DNA of 64,000 nucleotides from Sphagnum compactum. Lineage: Eukaryota > Bryophyta > Sphagnopsida > Sphagnales. Below, one piece after another: positions 50,601-63,227 of the stretch; the first letter of the stretch is position 1; every line of letters starts with the position of its first letter. Both the position numbers and the translations under genes were made by a program. The stretch lies in contig OZ234494.1 in assembly GCA_965153455.1 (NCBI GenBank), forward strand, positions 5,890,001 to 5,954,000, given 5' to 3'. The notes under the pieces were generated by a model. It was not told where the DNA came from. It did not search any database and saw nothing but the letters and a program-made list of their open reading frames with translations.

Positions 50601-52450
50601 ATGATCTTTTAGAAAGTTCCATTGGATAGTAAAAAAGGTCTGAAAGCACCACCCTTCAATCTCATCAACACAAGTTGTGACTTTGTATTTTTAATTCATT
50701 TGACGTATAACTTGTATTATGCATTGTTAAGCAATAAAACAATTTAATTCTTGTTCATTATTGAATTCCTTATTTATCGAGTCTTTTTGTTTTTTTGAAG
50801 TTTTGTCTTTGTTTTGTCTTTGTAATAGGCATCAACATGGTAGGGCACAACAGCATGAATGTTTTGGGGGGAAAAAAAACTTTGGCTTTGGGTTGTGCAG
50901 CCTTTTTTTTAATGTGATTGCACCTCTTGGGTTTGTAATCACAATAACATGATTCGCCACAAAGTGTAACTAATGCTTGGTTTTTCATGTTTTGATTTCA
51001 AAAATTGTATTCATGTTGTATATTTTTAATGTATTTATATGACAATGTTTGTAATATATCATGAAAACATGTAGGATGATTTGGAATGAATTTAATGAAA
51101 ACAAAGTATTCAAAAACCTTTACTAAATACTATAATTAATGCTTTTAAAAACATTGTAAGGATTTTTATTTTTGGGGAGTTTCTTTGACCATGACATATT
51201 TTGGAAAAGATTCTTTGAACATATCTTTAAATAATATTATAATGCTTTTAGGCCATCATATTTTTAATTATTTTTTCAACTGAAAATAGATTTTAAAAGA
51301 TATTTTTAAATAAACATTCACCAAAATGGTACAGTTAACTCTTGTTAATGTGGACGCACTAAAGGTTACATCATTTGGGAATCAAAGTTTGTAGGGGTGA
51401 AGTTGTTTGTTGCAAGTGTTTTTTGTCATCCAACCTTTCTTTGAAGAGCTCCCACCCCTTTTGTCGTTCATTTACATCATCATCTTTTCAAAATCTCAAA
51501 TGTCCTCATTGTCATTTTGTGATGTAAGTGTTGTTTCAAGTCCCTTGTGAAAAAATCATCTTCAAGGTTACTTTGTATTTTTCCAAGGAACTTTTTGTTG
51601 ATAGGGTTTTGATTATCTATTAACATAAGAGGTAATTGTTTTGGTTTCAAAAACATGGACTTTTGTTGGTTGAAAACAACATTTCCTTATTTCAAGGCTA
51701 GATATGAACAACGTGCTAATGGATCTAGCTTTCCTTGGGGTGAATGCATGAATGAATGGATCAAATTGGATGTCATAGTGTAATTCTTTGAAATGGCATG
51801 TGTTCATAACCATTTTGAGGTGTGTTAAAATCAACATTTTGTCTAATGGGATTCAATTGTAAGTTATCAACTTGAATATGAAGATAGATATGTAATCTTA
51901 TTCTAAGAAAATATCCTTTAAATTAAGTGAATGAACTTTTGAAATTATAACACATGGATTATCAAAATAACAATGTGTTCATATGTGAATTTATTTTTGA
52001 GCCCAATTTTGTTTGGGAATGGTTTAAAGGGATTTAATATGTCTCGTCCTAAATCATAATGATTTTAAAAATGAAGTCCTTTGGAAGAATTTTATGAAAA
52101 GATTTAGTTATGGAATTTTAATTGGTTCAAATATGACCTTATTTTAAAGAGTCTTCCTAAGTTTCAATTTTCCCCCCCTAAATGCACACTTTTTAAAAAT
52201 CTCTACAAAGTCCACCATTTATATGGACTTTATTAGTTCATATTTATTGCATAGTTCCCATTTAACACATGACAATAAAATTCAAGACTACCAATTTAAC
52301 ATTATGAAAATTGACTTTGTGGATGTTCGCATGTGCCAAAATTGATGTACTCATCATTCATGCACTCACCTTTTGTTGGCTTCCTAGACGGTAAGGAATT
52401 ATGAAATCAAAATGACTAAAAGTTATGTTCCATCTTGCTTAATGACAATT
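47666..52450. other. AT-rich spacer, no gene seen
   Basis: Short open frames only, with frequent stops. A GTAG cluster occurs at 48441-48452 and G(T)n-rich words at 48100-48130. No domain or element signature was recognised. Confidence 0.6.
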
Positions 52451-54200
52451 GAATACTTGAACATTCATGAAATACTCAAGTTTTTATGGTTGGTGTAAAT
52501 TATGACCATGTGTTGAACTCACTTAAGCAAATGTCAACATTCTTAGATTGCATTGTTGATCACCATCAAAAGTTTTTTTGTCATGAATTTCATAATTTAT
52601 TTTGTTGATGAAAATTTCTTTTGAATGGAATCCAACACAATGTAATTGTCCATCACTACTAAGATAACATGGCACCAAGAGCAAAATTTGAAGCATATGC
52701 TTCAAGAATAAATGGGTTTGATGGGTTGTGTGAATTAGAATGGAAGTTGCGATGAAAGCATTTTTAACAATTTGCAAATTTTCATAACATTTTTGTCCCA
52801 TTTGAATTTGTCCTTATTTGTAAGTAATGTCAATGGGGCAACAATCTTTGAATAGTCTTTGATAAAAATATGATAAAAGTTTGTAAATCCCAAGAAACAT
52901 TGGACATCACAAACAAAAATTGGGGTTTGCTAATTGATGATAGTATGAAATTTCTCTAGATCCATTGATAAGCCATTGTTAGAAATAATGTAGCCCAAGA
53001 ACTTGACTTTTGATTGATGAAAAAATATTTTTGCATTTTTTCATACAACCATTTTTCTTGAAGTTTGTTGAGGACGATGCACATGTTTCACATGCTCCTT
53101 TGGGTTCTTGGAAAATATCAAGATATCATCTCAATAAATCACCAAAAATCATTTAAGAATTTTTCAAATATGTTGTTCATCATGTGTTGAAAAATTGCAA
53201 GGGCATTCATAAAACCAAAAGGCATGACATTGTATTTGAAATGACCATACCTTCTGTGGAATGTTGTTTCCATCCATTGCCTTCTTTTATGCATAAAATC
53301 ACATGCATTTCTTAAGTCAACTTTTGTGAATACTTTTGTGTGACCAAGTTGCTTAAGAAGTTTATAAATCAATGGTAAGGGATAACAAATTTTTATGGTG
53401 AATTTATTGATGTCATGATAATCCACACTCATGTGGAGAGACCCATCTTTCTTTTTCACAAAAATTATTGGTGCACTTACATGTGATTTTAAATGACACA
53501 TGAAAATTATCAAAAGATTTTCATCAATGTAACTTTGTAGTTTGGTCAATGTGTTTTGAAATAGATTGTAAATGAGGTTGAATGGTGGTTGTGTTCCTTT
53601 TTGTAATTCAATCATGTAATCATACAGCTAGTGTTACTACAATATGTTGACATTTTTCTTTTCGAATACGTCCATGAAATATTAATAGTGTGATGGAAGT
53701 GTGCTTGCATTTTTGTTCCCAAAATTCTTTGTTAAAGTAGTATAAACCATAAAAAGTGTGTTGGTCTTTCCTAGTTGCAAAAACTTTTGTTTCGATGAAT
53801 ATCAATTGAATAGATTTTGAACTTGGGCAACAATCAATCTTGGAGTAGATTTTTCTAACTAAACAATTGATATTCAAGTTATGGAACTTGAGTCGTGAAA
53901 ATCCCATGATTATTGGATTCAAGGCCAACTTGATGACATTATACACCATGTTTGAAATAAATTCATTCACATGTACCTTTAAATGTTGAGTCTCACAAGT
54001 CACATTTGTTGAAGCAATGACATGTTTGTTGATTGTTTTGCAAGGTGTTGAGTTTGTTTCTCATACTAGCTAAAGGTATTCTTGTTTAACAAAATGTCCA
54101 TCAATGAAACATGCCATTGCACTAATATCTACTAATGTTTTACATGGTTGTGCCACATTAATAGGAGCCACACAATGCGTAAACATGATGTTTAGTTTTT
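52450..54200 (-). mobile_element. Ty3/gypsy retrotransposon pol remnant (protease, RT, RNase H)
   Basis: Minus-strand order from 54200 down: an aspartic-protease-like block (ACFIDGHF near 54110, with the DSG triad changed), protease C-terminal part (NPIIMGFSRLKFHNLNINCL, 53930-53870) and reverse transcriptase 53615-53139 with SAPIIFVKKKDGS, VDYHDINKFT, YPLPLIYKLL, FTKVDLRNA and YNVMPFGFMNA. A stop falls just before the DDILIFSKNP block (about 53125). RNase H-like DGQLHCVGFHSKE and INYEIHDKK lie at 52680-52580. Stops and frameshifts make it non-functional. No integrase, LTR or target-site duplication was found. Confidence 0.85.
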
Positions 54201-56750
54201 GTGTCAAAAATAGTATTCATGCTGTAAGTATTTAATATATTTACATATAATGTTTATAATATGTTATGGAAATATGTGGTATATATATGGTTTGGAATGA
54301 ATTTTATAAAAATAAAATACTCAAAATCATTCAATAATCATTATCATTAAATTCATTTCTTGGGGGGATTTTTTAAACATGACATATTTTGGGGGAGGTG
54401 TTATAAAAAAATCACATAATAATATATTGCAACATCTTGTTAAATCATATTTGAATTATGATCCACACAAAAGGGGTTTTCATTCTGTTTACACTACAGT
54501 TGGTTCCTCATTAATCAATCAAGATTAAACCAAATTAATTAGGCTAACCCAACTTAGTGTTAAATTAATGACAATTTAATTGAATTATTAACATAACATA
54601 TTTGATAGTTGTTGTGCAATACCATGTTGGCACCTATCACTATGAGAAATTATGGCAATTAGAGTTTCAAAACAATTTATATACAATTACGTTACAACTC
54701 TCCCATGAAAATATACATAAAAAATCAGAAAATTGTATTATAGTAACAAAACAAACATCTATACATTAGAATGTACACACTATAAACACAATTCTAATCA
54801 ACCATGTTTGGCTTTGTTGGCAAGTTGCACTTTAGTAGCATGTGACAACTACATTACAACTAAAGTAAATGTAACACCCAATCATTGACTATTTTGCAAT
54901 TAGTGCATTACTTTGCACATATGATCATGCAAAGTGTATGCATTTCATTACCAATTACATATGACACTTTCAACTTATTTGTAACTAGTCAATATGACTC
55001 CTATTAATACAATTAATTGTGTTATTAGGTTGCCATTATATAAATACTACTTTTCCATTATTTTGCGACTGTTATTCAACTATTTTATTATTAACTTTTC
55101 ATTACATTATAATTCATAACATGATGTTACCTTATAGACCCATTATATCATATAATTTATTGAAGGTGAAATGAAAAAAATGTGTATATCGTATACAAAT
55201 TAAATTAAAGTTTACATTATATGGATCTGCCCTTATATACCTCAATGTCTTATACCTTAAACATCTAATTGTTCCATTGACCTTTCTGATTCCTTCAAAC
55301 CAATCTCAAGCCTATGGTTAATATATAAAAAATTTAAGATGAAATACAAAGGATAATTTTTTCCTTTTGACAACTAACGTTTAATAAACATGTAAACCAA
55401 AGTAATCAAATCAATCAAGCTAACATGTGTACAATTAGCATGCAATTAAATTTCAACTTGAAATTTGAAATTTGAAAATATGAAATTTGGGTGAGAAACC
55501 CTAAGCCAAGGTTATCAATGTCAACTTTGTCACGTCACATCAATCATGTCCATTTTGATGCCAATGTAACCATGCGTCACATCAGTTTAGGGTCAACCTA
55601 GGGTCAACTTATGTTGAGTACAATAATTTTCATATCAAGGGTAAAATAATAACCCCTATGCGCATAACACATGTGGATTATGTAAAAGAAACTACCGTGG
55701 GGACCAAACATGTGCACTTGTGGTTGATCATTTAAAATAACATTAAATGTTGCAACAAGAAAATTATATTTGATTTTGTTATAAAAAAAAGAGATATTAG
55801 TTATCCATCTACTTAATTGCATTGATCTCAATGGTTTGTGACATCAAGTAAATAATTATAGTTGTCCAGATTATGATTGAAATCCAGTTGCAATATATTT
55901 AACCTTATCCATGGATCAACGAGATTGTGACTGCCCATGTCGAAGGAGCTACCACCCTTGTCCAAGTAACAATTGTCCCTATCCAAGGAGTGTGACCGAA
56001 TTTGTCCACCTTTGTCCAAATAGTAATCGTCATCCAATGAATGCAACCGAATTTGTCCAGGTAGTAATTACCACTGTCCAAATAATGCGACTGAATTTCG
56101 TTCACCCTAGCAAGCGACTATGCTTGTCCAAGTTATTCTTAAGAAAGGTGTTAATCAAATTTTGGTTATTTTGTGAAGAGGTGCCAACTGAATTTCGGTC
56201 ATTATTTGGATAGGCGATGATCAAATTTCGATCATGCTGAAATGGTGGGAAGCGTTGTTGTGATTAGTTTAAACTCATGTTCCTTGATGGTATTGAATTT
56301 GCATATAAATTGGCCACTACCATATTACACTAAAAGAAAAGTCTAAATTTACGATTGCAATTTGTAATAAAAAACAATTTATAACCAACATGTACAACTA
56401 AAATTTTATTAGTTGCATAAGTGAAGTGGCATGCAACATCTAGTTGCAAATGATGACTTAGCATGATGTCATCACATTCCGCATGGATGATGTATATGAT
56501 CAACATATACACTTTCATCTATTGACCATTCATATAAAATTTGCATCTATTCACCATTATTTGCAACTATGTTATAACCCGTTAAACAAAGTGCCATGTG
56601 GCAACGTAATATATTTTTTAGATTATGTTTTAAAATGACATATTGAATCTTCATCATCTATTTTGGATGGTGTTAAATCATGCCACATGGCACAATAAAT
56701 TTTTACCACGTAGCATGTTAATTAAATTTGGTCAAAATACATTTAAATCA
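54200..56750. other. AT-rich spacer, no gene seen
   Basis: At 55,950-56,230 short GTCCAA/GAATTT(C/G)G-containing phrases recur (GACCGAATTTGTCCA, AACCGAATTTGTCCAGG, GACTGAATTTCG), a decayed tandem repeat that leaves a 100-codon frame open. No gene is supported. Confidence 0.55.
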
Positions 56751-56754
56751 ATAT

Positions 56755-56845
56755 TTGGGTAAGGGAGTAGGTAGGAAGGTAATTACGTAGGAAAAAAGGT
56801 AGGTAGGATTAGGTAGGTAGGTGGGTAGGTAAATGAAAAAGTAGG
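56755..56845. repeat. (GTAG)n cluster
   Basis: Interrupted GTAGGTAGG tetranucleotides. A complementary CTACC cluster lies at 57,815-57,845, about 1 kb away in inverted sense. Confidence 0.8.
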
Positions 56846-56944
56846 TACGTAAATATTTTACTTTTATTTTAGGTTTAGCTTGTAGGGTTAAGTGTCATGG
56901 ATGCCAATGCCATGGGGTTCATTCCTTTGAATGTTCATCCATAA

Positions 56945-57165
56945 CTTGTATTGAATTGGTACTTAACTCTTAGTTTAATTTTAGTTCACTTTTAGTTAAA
57001 TCTTAATTCACTTCTAGTTAAGTTTGAATTAACTCCTAATTAATTCCAAGTAAACTTCGAGTTTAATTCCAGTTAAGTCCTAGTTAAATTCATGGTTAAC
57101 TCCAAGTTAATTTTTAGTTAAGTCCTAATTAATTTTTAATTAACTTTTAGTCAATTTTCAATTAG
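56945..57165. repeat. Degenerate ~13-14 bp array (AGTTAACTCCTA-type)
   Basis: Around sixteen blurred copies of (T)TAGTTAA(T/C)T(C/T)C(T/A)A follow one another, e.g. CTAGTTAAGTTTGAATTAAC and AGTTAAGTCCTAATTAA. All copies are diverged, so the array is old. Confidence 0.75.
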
Positions 57166-57639
57166 GAAGGTTTTGAAGAAACTTATTTATTTGATGCACG
57201 CATAGAATCCTCCTTGGAGTCTTCCTTGAGCTAGGTCCCTAAAGGGATATAAATGAAAATAAGACCTTTATTTTCTTTCAGTTTGTTCAACACCAATATT
57301 TAAGCATGATCTTACACCATAACCTTGTCATGTTATATTCATGTTCATGTTTGCATATGGTGGTATAATAAAGATTCGTTTTCACCTTTATTTTGCACAT
57401 CTTGTGTTTTTGTTTTTAGTTCTTGTGCTCTTGTTTTCAGCACATAATCTTGTTTTGTTCCTTATTTGAAAATTAGACTTAAACCTTTCTTTTAACATTA
57501 TTCTCATGGGTCTTTGTGTTTTTAATGTTAGGTTTTTTTCATTGGTTCATCCCAAATTACACATGTTTTTAATGTAAAAATATATACCAAAACACCTTTC
57601 TTATACATTTTTACAAAATGGAAATGGAAGACAAAACAT

Positions 57640-58680
57640 ATGGGATAATTTTTTTAGTTGTAATTTAATTTGCAACTAAGTTGAAACTAAATTGCAATTA
57701 AAAAATTTATCATATATATTTTGTTTTCTTTTTCAAGTTTGTAAACTATATATTTAATAGGTAATTTATTAACTAACTAGAATAAATTAATTAACTAAAC
57801 ATTAAATGATTGCTTACCCACTTACCAACCTACCTACCACTTATTACCACCTACTAATTACTTAGTAACTAGTAGTAGCATAAACTACTTAAATTATTAC
57901 ATAAACTACTAAATTATTAAATATTAATAAACATGAATAATTAATATAATTAATAGATAATTAATTTAAATAAAAAATAATTAGTATATTATTACTCATA
58001 ATAATATTAATAATATTAATAATAATTTATTGTAATTATTATTTTTATCAGTAAAAATTTAAATGCTCTCATAATTTCATAATTACAATAAATTAATAAT
58101 TAGTTCAGCTCTATTAATATTAAATTATCTTATTCTGTTACTAGTAAAATAATAAATATCATATATTTTATAATATTTTTAAAAATTAAATTAATCATTA
58201 ATATTAAATTATTATTATTTTCTAGCCAACAATTTATTATTATTTATTAAGTAACAAACTAGTAGTAGCACAAATATTAAATTTATTGGATAATAATAAA
58301 TTTCAGTAATTAATGAATTTATTAAATAATTTAATTTTAAAATTTAAATATTTCTAATAAATAGTTATGTATCAATAAAAAGATCTATTATTATATATTT
58401 ATTATTAGTATTTTCTACTAATTATTACTATGAAATAATTAATTAATTTTTAATTAATAATAACTATTATTTATATTAAATATAGTAGGTAGTTCTACTT
58501 ATCTAATTATTTAACTAGTTACCTATCAACTTGCCTAACCTACATAGCCACAATATTTGCAAAATGTATATTGAATATGCCTTAAATATAATATAATTAA
58601 ATTCCTGAATATATAAATAATTACCTTTAATATATTCAATATATTCTAAAACACTTAAATATATATTGAAGGTAATATGT
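57640..58680. other. ~1 kb tract almost devoid of G and C
   Basis: Long runs of ATTAATAATTAAATTATT-type sequence with only isolated G/C bases, especially 57,880-58,480. No coding potential. It may act as a scaffold-attachment or DNA-unwinding region, or be a decayed AT satellite. Confidence 0.7.
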
Positions 58681-58689
58681 ACGTCACAT

Positions 58690-59600
58690 AGAAGTAACCA
58701 AGTTGCGATTATTTTTGTAATTAATTGGACATAGAAACCCCTCTTGAATGAAAAGTCAAAAAAATTAGTCATCATAGAAGGATGTAAAACCTTAGAGTCA
58801 CAAATTAATTACGCCATAGTCACAAGAAAAATAATAGATTGAAACGGATGGTGATTCATTATAAAATGACAAAACATAGTTACAATTGACAGTTAGTTTC
58901 ATATAGTTGCAAATTGAATGGTTGCATAATACAAAATTTCTTCTGATGTTATTTTATTATTTTTTCGACCTCTCTTTATGCCATGGTGTGGGTTCATAGT
59001 CGTTGATTGTTTTTGTAATCAATGTGAAGAACTTTGATGTAGCATGAGAGAGGTTGAAAAGAAGGGTGAGCAAAATACGTATTACAATGTTCCTTTGCCA
59101 TATTACCTTAACCTTGCATGATTGTGATTGGGTTGTAGCAAAATGAAGAGAAAATAAAAAATAAAAATGAAGGAATGAATTAAAAAAAAAATTAAAGTTA
59201 AAGGTTTTCTATGTTGTTTTGTTCACAAGGTTTTTAATTTTTTTTTCCTTTTTGATTTTGGGTATGCAATAAATATAAAAAAATAAACCTTGTTCTTCAG
59301 TGCTTATGGTATGCCAATGGTTAATGCAATATGGAGGTTATGGGATCAAAACATGTGTCGTGATGCAAAATGTTTTGCGCAAAACATTGGTGATGAAGAA
59401 CATCCAAATATTTTTAATTTAAATAAATTCTTGTTGAAATTTTCAAAAAACAATTGTGTCAAAACACATGAGATAAAAAGGGAGATATATATATTTGGGA
59501 CATGTTATGAGATAATAATAAAATATTTAAAAATATTGGATTAAAAAATTGAAAATATTTTAAAAATATTCTTAATAATCTAATTTCTAATGCAGCCTAT
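58690..59600. other. AT-rich spacer, no gene seen
   Basis: No exon-like frame of note. Homopolymer-rich. Confidence 0.6.
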
Positions 59601-59794
59601 TTACTTTTAAAAGTAGCTTTTATGATAATAAAAAAATTCCTGTTTTCATTCTACACTTTTATTGTCTATCAGCTTGTGCAAACAACTGCATACTTTTTAA
59701 TACTCAATACCAAAGACATGTTGTTATCCATGTCACTGAGGCATCAAGAATCTCCCAAGAGCTATATGAAAACTGGGAAACATGCCAACTGCAT

Positions 59795-59848
59795 GTATGG
59801 ATGTATGGATGTATGTATGTATGGATGGATGGATGTATGTATGTATGT
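59795..59848. repeat. (ATGG/ATGT)n microsatellite
   Basis: GTATGGATGTATGGATGTAT-type tetranucleotides. Confidence 0.9.
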
Positions 59849-59869
59849 CATGACCAACAGTGCTTTTTC

Positions 59870-61075
59870 TACTCTCTTGCCAGATGGTAGGCAGAGAGCA
59901 CCACCCTTGGTCATCACATTCTTTGATGCATGGGATTTGGTTTTCTTATAGAGGACCCTACAAGTCAAAGAAAGACAAAAATACACTGAAAAGCTCACCA
60001 AATTGGTGTGCCTGATGTTTAGGGGTTAAGTGTGCAGGGAAATTGTTACTGGGTGCCCAGTAACCTTTGTCACAAATTGTTTTCAGGTGCAGATCTTGAG
60101 TTATGAGGGGCTGTGCATGATAAAACAAGGTGGGGACTTGAATGTGATCTGGAGAGAGCTTCTGAATTCTAGGAAGGTATATATGTGTATATATATATAT
60201 ATCACTTCCCTGTTTTGATGTTCTATGTTGTGTGCCTGATTACTGGGAAGGTAGATTGTAGGTTCCTTAGAGCTTGCAAAGGATGGGTAGTCCACTGGTA
60301 TACACTATGTTAGGTTGTGTAGTGTAGCACCAATGTGACATTTTGCTTATTTTTCATGCCAATGTTTTTTACCCTGCAGTGAGGTGTTGAATCCAAGCTC
60401 AAAGGAAACATCCCTGGCCCTTCAGTCATTTTGGTGCTCCATGAGCAAACTTTGAGCACCAAAATGTTCCGACAAGCAGGAATATTCGAGAGGATTAACA
60501 TCAATACCACTCAGATTTTCACATGTCTGTATCAGAACTCAACCATCTGTTAAAACTTCAGCATCATGATACTGGCTGACATCACAAAGCACAAGCTTTC
60601 GCATTAAAACACATCAAGATACTTGCATTCTCTTGTTTACTTCCAGGCACAAAAAAATTACAGAATGGAGCTGTGTCACTGACAGCAATTCATCAGGCTA
60701 TTGCTCTTCAGGCTTCTTCTAAAATTGAGGTAAAACTAGTACTTGATGTCACACAAGTCATATACAGTAAATGTACACTACCCACCCTTCAAATTTGTCA
60801 AGGGGAAGAATAGTTCTTAACTCTGTATGTCAGCAGCATTAACAGTTCTGCACCAGACATTGGGTGCAGCCCAAAAATTCTACACACACAATTGTGTGGC
60901 AGTGACATCACTGCTCTGTTTCCTCTCATATCAATCCCTGTTCTCACTTCACTGCAAAAAAGAAAAAACCCAGACCTCAAGAATTTTTCAAGAGATATTA
61001 TCAAGAGATTTGAGAGAGGATTGTTTTATGACTTGAATGTTGTCGCTGTTGCCATTGTTGCAACATACTAAGTCC
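59870..61075 (+). other. Possible exons of an unidentified plus-strand gene
   Basis: Several short open stretches are flanked by plausible splice sites. One is 60088-60177 (TTTTCAG| to AG|GTATAT), reading ILSYEGLCMIKQGGDLNVIW. Another is about 60648-60728 (TTCCAG| to GAG|GTAAAA), reading KLQNGAVSLTAIHQAIALQ. A third is about 61000-61070, reading RFERGLFYDLNVVAVAIVAT before a stop. I know no family containing these, the phases do not all close, and a start is not seen. It could be a decayed gene or chance. Confidence 0.25.
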
Positions 61076-61550
61076 AGGCATCTCTGAGCTGCTGGCCAAT
61101 CCACAGTTCAATTGCAGGGACTGGAAGAATCACAGAGGGAGGAAAACAAAAATGCACACCCTCTGTGAATAGAATTACAAAATGCGATGATGCTCTTTGT
61201 AAAACCTGCTTAGCATCACAATCCTAGGTTTTTTGGTTTGCTGTGTAGCTTGCAATTTGAGATGATAATTCGGTTTCTTTCAATGCACTTGAAAAGCCAG
61301 CCATGAGCAACAGCTGCAGCACCACCACCAGCCCAGGCAAGGTCTCTGAGCACCTCGATGCAGTTCATGAAATACACAAGAATCTGCTTGACAATTGTGT
61401 CCTCAAACTGATGGGTAAGTAGCAATCGTGTTGGAAGAATGTATCGGGTGGAGACCACCTCAGACACCCCAAAAAAGAGGAAGAAATCGGACACCCTTTT
61501 GTGCCAACATTAAGCCAGCAACAAGAATCACATCATGGTTTATGTATGTA

Positions 61551-62474
61551 CTATGGTGTGGTTGGAGCAGACATGCCTATATCGGGCTCTGGGAAACTGA
61601 AATTGGCATCCATCGCCAAGGTGGCTGTGGGTGAAAATGTAGAGCTCATCCCAAACATACCAAAGCTTCCATAACCAGTGGGAGTGGGTAGTCCAAAGGG
61701 AATGGCAAATTTTGGAGACAAAGGAGGAGGAGCAGGAAATTGCCATGGTATGTGAGCAGCAGGGAAGGGATCCATGGTGGTTGAGAAATCGTTTCTGGAA
61801 ATAGAATAATTATTGCCTTCACCTGCAGCAGCACCTGCTGCTGCACTGTCTACTTGCTGCTGCTGCTGCTGTTGCAGCAGTCCGTCCTTGGGGAACTCCA
61901 GTGAGCTCCAGGTACTAGTGGCCCATACACTGTCACTTGGAGTCAATGCTGGTAGAGGAGAAAACGAGAGGGGAGACACTGGAAACGGCGAGACACGCTG
62001 GGTGGAATGAGGGGAGAATCCTCCAAAACGCAAAGGACTAAAACTTGGAGCAGCGGATGTGGGCAAGGGTTTTAAGAGGGCGGCAGCATTTGGGGGTTGT
62101 TGTTGAGGTAAACTTGGGTATGCAAAAGTGGGCCGCAACGGCGGAGGGGCAATCTTATGCAACCGCGAGACAGCAGGCTTAGTGGGTGTAGGGCCTGGGG
62201 CGGCGGGCGCTGCTGACAAAGCACCTCCCGAAGACGATGATGAAGGAGAAGTACCCGTTAGCTGTTGTACCAGAGACCTAAAATCACTGGGTTCTGTTTT
62301 GTATATGTGAGGCGCTGGTCGTGGCTGCGTCACTGGCCGTCGTAACCCCTTAGCTATCTTGCTGGAAGCTTTGTTTACCGCCAGAGGCCCGGCACTTCGT
62401 CCTCTCCCCCCACCCACCGCCACCTCTTCTACTCCTCCATCTGACACATCCATAGCCATAGGACCTCTTGACAT
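61551..62474 (-). CDS. VQ-motif protein (WRKY-interacting type cofactor)
   Basis: Single uninterrupted 307-codon frame from ATG at 62474. The core VQ motif FxxxVQxLTG is at F65-G74 (FRSLVQQLTG), preceded by HIYKTEPSD. This arrangement is typical of plant VQ proteins, nuclear or plastid cofactors that bind WRKY factors, often as MPK substrates. Outside the motif the protein is low complexity: Ser run 78-85, Pro/Ala-rich middle with several SP sites (possible MAP-kinase targets), a Gln run encoded by CAG/CTG repeats at 61855-61876, and a Phe/Gly/Met-rich tail. Lack of introns is common in the family in seed plants. The start is supported by loss of open frame upstream and a T/C-rich leader. Confidence 0.93.
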   Translation of the reverse strand: MSRGPMAMDVSDGGVEEVAVGGGRGRSAGPLAVNKASSKIAKGLRRPVTQPRPAPHIYKTEPSDFRSLVQQLTGTSPSSSSSGGALSAAPAAPGPTPTKPAVSRLHKIAPPPLRPTFAYPSLPQQQPPNAAALLKPLPTSAAPSFSPLRFGGFSPHSTQRVSPFPVSPLSFSPLPALTPSDSVWATSTWSSLEFPKDGLLQQQQQQQVDSAAAGAAAGEGNNYSISRNDFSTTMDPFPAAHIPWQFPAPPPLSPKFAIPFGLPTPTGYGSFGMFGMSSTFSPTATLAMDANFSFPEPDIGMSAPTTP

Positions 62475-62577
62475 AACTACCTTTTCCCCCGTACTATCTA
62501 TGTCTGTCCCTCCCTCACTACTTCCTGCTTCCCAAATTCCAAACTCTTCCTCAATTCACAAACTTTTTCTTCTTCAA

Positions 62578-62578
62578 C

Positions 62579-62624
<46 letters not shown>
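62578..62624. repeat. (TC)n(AC)n compound microsatellite in VQ gene leader
   Basis: TC units run from 62578 to about 62600, followed by AC units to 62624, about 100-150 bp upstream of the VQ start codon. Confidence 0.95.
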
Positions 62625-62625
<1 letters not shown>

Positions 62626-62934
62626 TCTCCCGGGTCGTCGGTCTTCCCTCTCCTCCCGTCCCCTTTCCTTTTCAACTTCGTCACCCCCGCAAGACGATTT
62701 CGCTGCTACCCAAATCCCTGCAACAGTCAATCAATACTACCTGCCTGAATTCACCCCTGAAACCAGAGCAAAAACTTCAAAACCATACCGCTGTTTCTGG
62801 AGTAGAAATCACTTGCATAACAGATCAATTGCCCAGACACAGACACAGACTCTCCTCTTTCTCTGTCTGTCTCTCTCTGCCCTCTAACCAGCTCCACGCC
62901 GGTCAAAGCTGTGTCTTTGACTGCAACGCACATG

Positions 62935-63180
62935 CCAGTGCTCATGTATGCATCATCTCAAAGGCATCGCGACTTTGAGTGTTGGCGCCCGAGGGCCCGG
63001 CAGACGCCAAGTTCGTGGCCATGCAGCGTGGTCGCGCACGGGGAACGTGGGGCCGTTCAGGGCAGATCACGGAAGCGTGCGCGGCGGTCACATGCTGCCA
63101 GAGAGACGGACAACGCGGCCGCCGCACGGCTGCCGCTGCCGTGGCAACTCTTCTCCTCCTCACAGGAGAATTTCTACGCT
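62935..63180. promoter_or_regulatory. GC- and CpG-rich island upstream of the VQ gene
   Basis: About 240 bp rich in GCG/CGC words (GGCGCCCGAGGGCCCGGC, CGCGGCCGCCGCACGG) inside an otherwise AT-rich region, 0.5-0.7 kb upstream of the VQ ATG. All three plus frames are open across part of it, which follows from the high GC and does not show coding. Likely distal promoter. Confidence 0.45.
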
Positions 63181-63227
63181 ATTTCGCACAGTTTTTTTTT
63201 CTTTTTTTTCTTTTTCTTTTTCTTCCT

